Assembly (NCBI GenBank): GCA_937873805.1
Contig: CALMWO010000455.1
Coordinates: 1-5,603, forward strand
Length of the DNA: 5,603 nt
Direction of reading: 5' to 3'
Origin: an uncultured Hyphomonadaceae bacterium
GTDB lineage: Bacteria > Pseudomonadota > Alphaproteobacteria > Caulobacterales > Hyphomonadaceae
Part shown: in pieces, positions 5,581 to 5,603 of the stretch
Layout of the letters: each line of letters opens with the position of its first letter
Position numbering within the stretch: the stretch's first letter is position 1
The notes under the pieces: generated by a model
Seen by the model: the letters and a program-made list of their open reading frames with translations, nothing else
Database searches by the model: none
What the model was told of the DNA's origin: nothing
Made by a program: the position numbers and the translations under genes

Positions 5581-5603
5581 GTGGGAGCCTCGAACTCTGC
5601 GGA

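Overview
The window looks like a stretch of alphaproteobacterial chromosome, most likely from the Caulobacterales/Hyphomonadaceae side of the class. This rests on the high G+C content, an ATP-synthase operon that starts atpH-atpA, promoter candidates resembling the Caulobacter housekeeping pattern (TTGaCgS with GCTANAWC), and a palindromic intergenic element of a kind common in these genomes. The assignment is inference from style, not from a database match. All recognisable genes lie on the minus strand, so transcription runs from high to low coordinates.

In transcription order: (1) Positions 5404-5603 are non-coding and contain a compact element made of four consecutive short hairpins. (2) A PadR-type transcriptional repressor (5002-5361) is preceded by a promoter candidate overlapped by an almost perfect 25-bp palindrome, a likely autoregulatory operator. 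(3) It overlaps by 4 bp (ATGA) a gene for a six-helix membrane protein with an N-terminal HAAS-like cytosolic helical domain (4010-5005). Together they form a two-gene PadR/HAAS module. (4) A 665-residue lipoprotein (1835-3832) combines a cysteine-less thioredoxin/redoxin-like domain, a c-type cytochrome domain, a two-lobed PHM-type copper monooxygenase-like region and a pair of EF-hands. It has its own promoter region, with a TTGACAgTGTCAA palindrome, and a convincing terminator hairpin downstream. (5) After a 370-bp intergenic region the ATP-synthase operon begins: atpH (delta/OSCP, 904-1464, TTG start) and atpA (alpha, from 899, cut by the window edge).

Functionally, atpH and atpA encode parts of the F1F0 ATP synthase. 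The multidomain lipoprotein should act on the outer face of the cell envelope, where a haem c and two copper sites could carry out an oxidative reaction on an unknown substrate. The PadR/HAAS pair is probably a self-regulated signalling unit, with no evident mechanistic link to its neighbours. The parts most worth a second look are the multidomain copper/haem lipoprotein, the PadR operator and the four-hairpin element. The large plus-strand open frames in the window are antisense shadows of these GC-rich genes.
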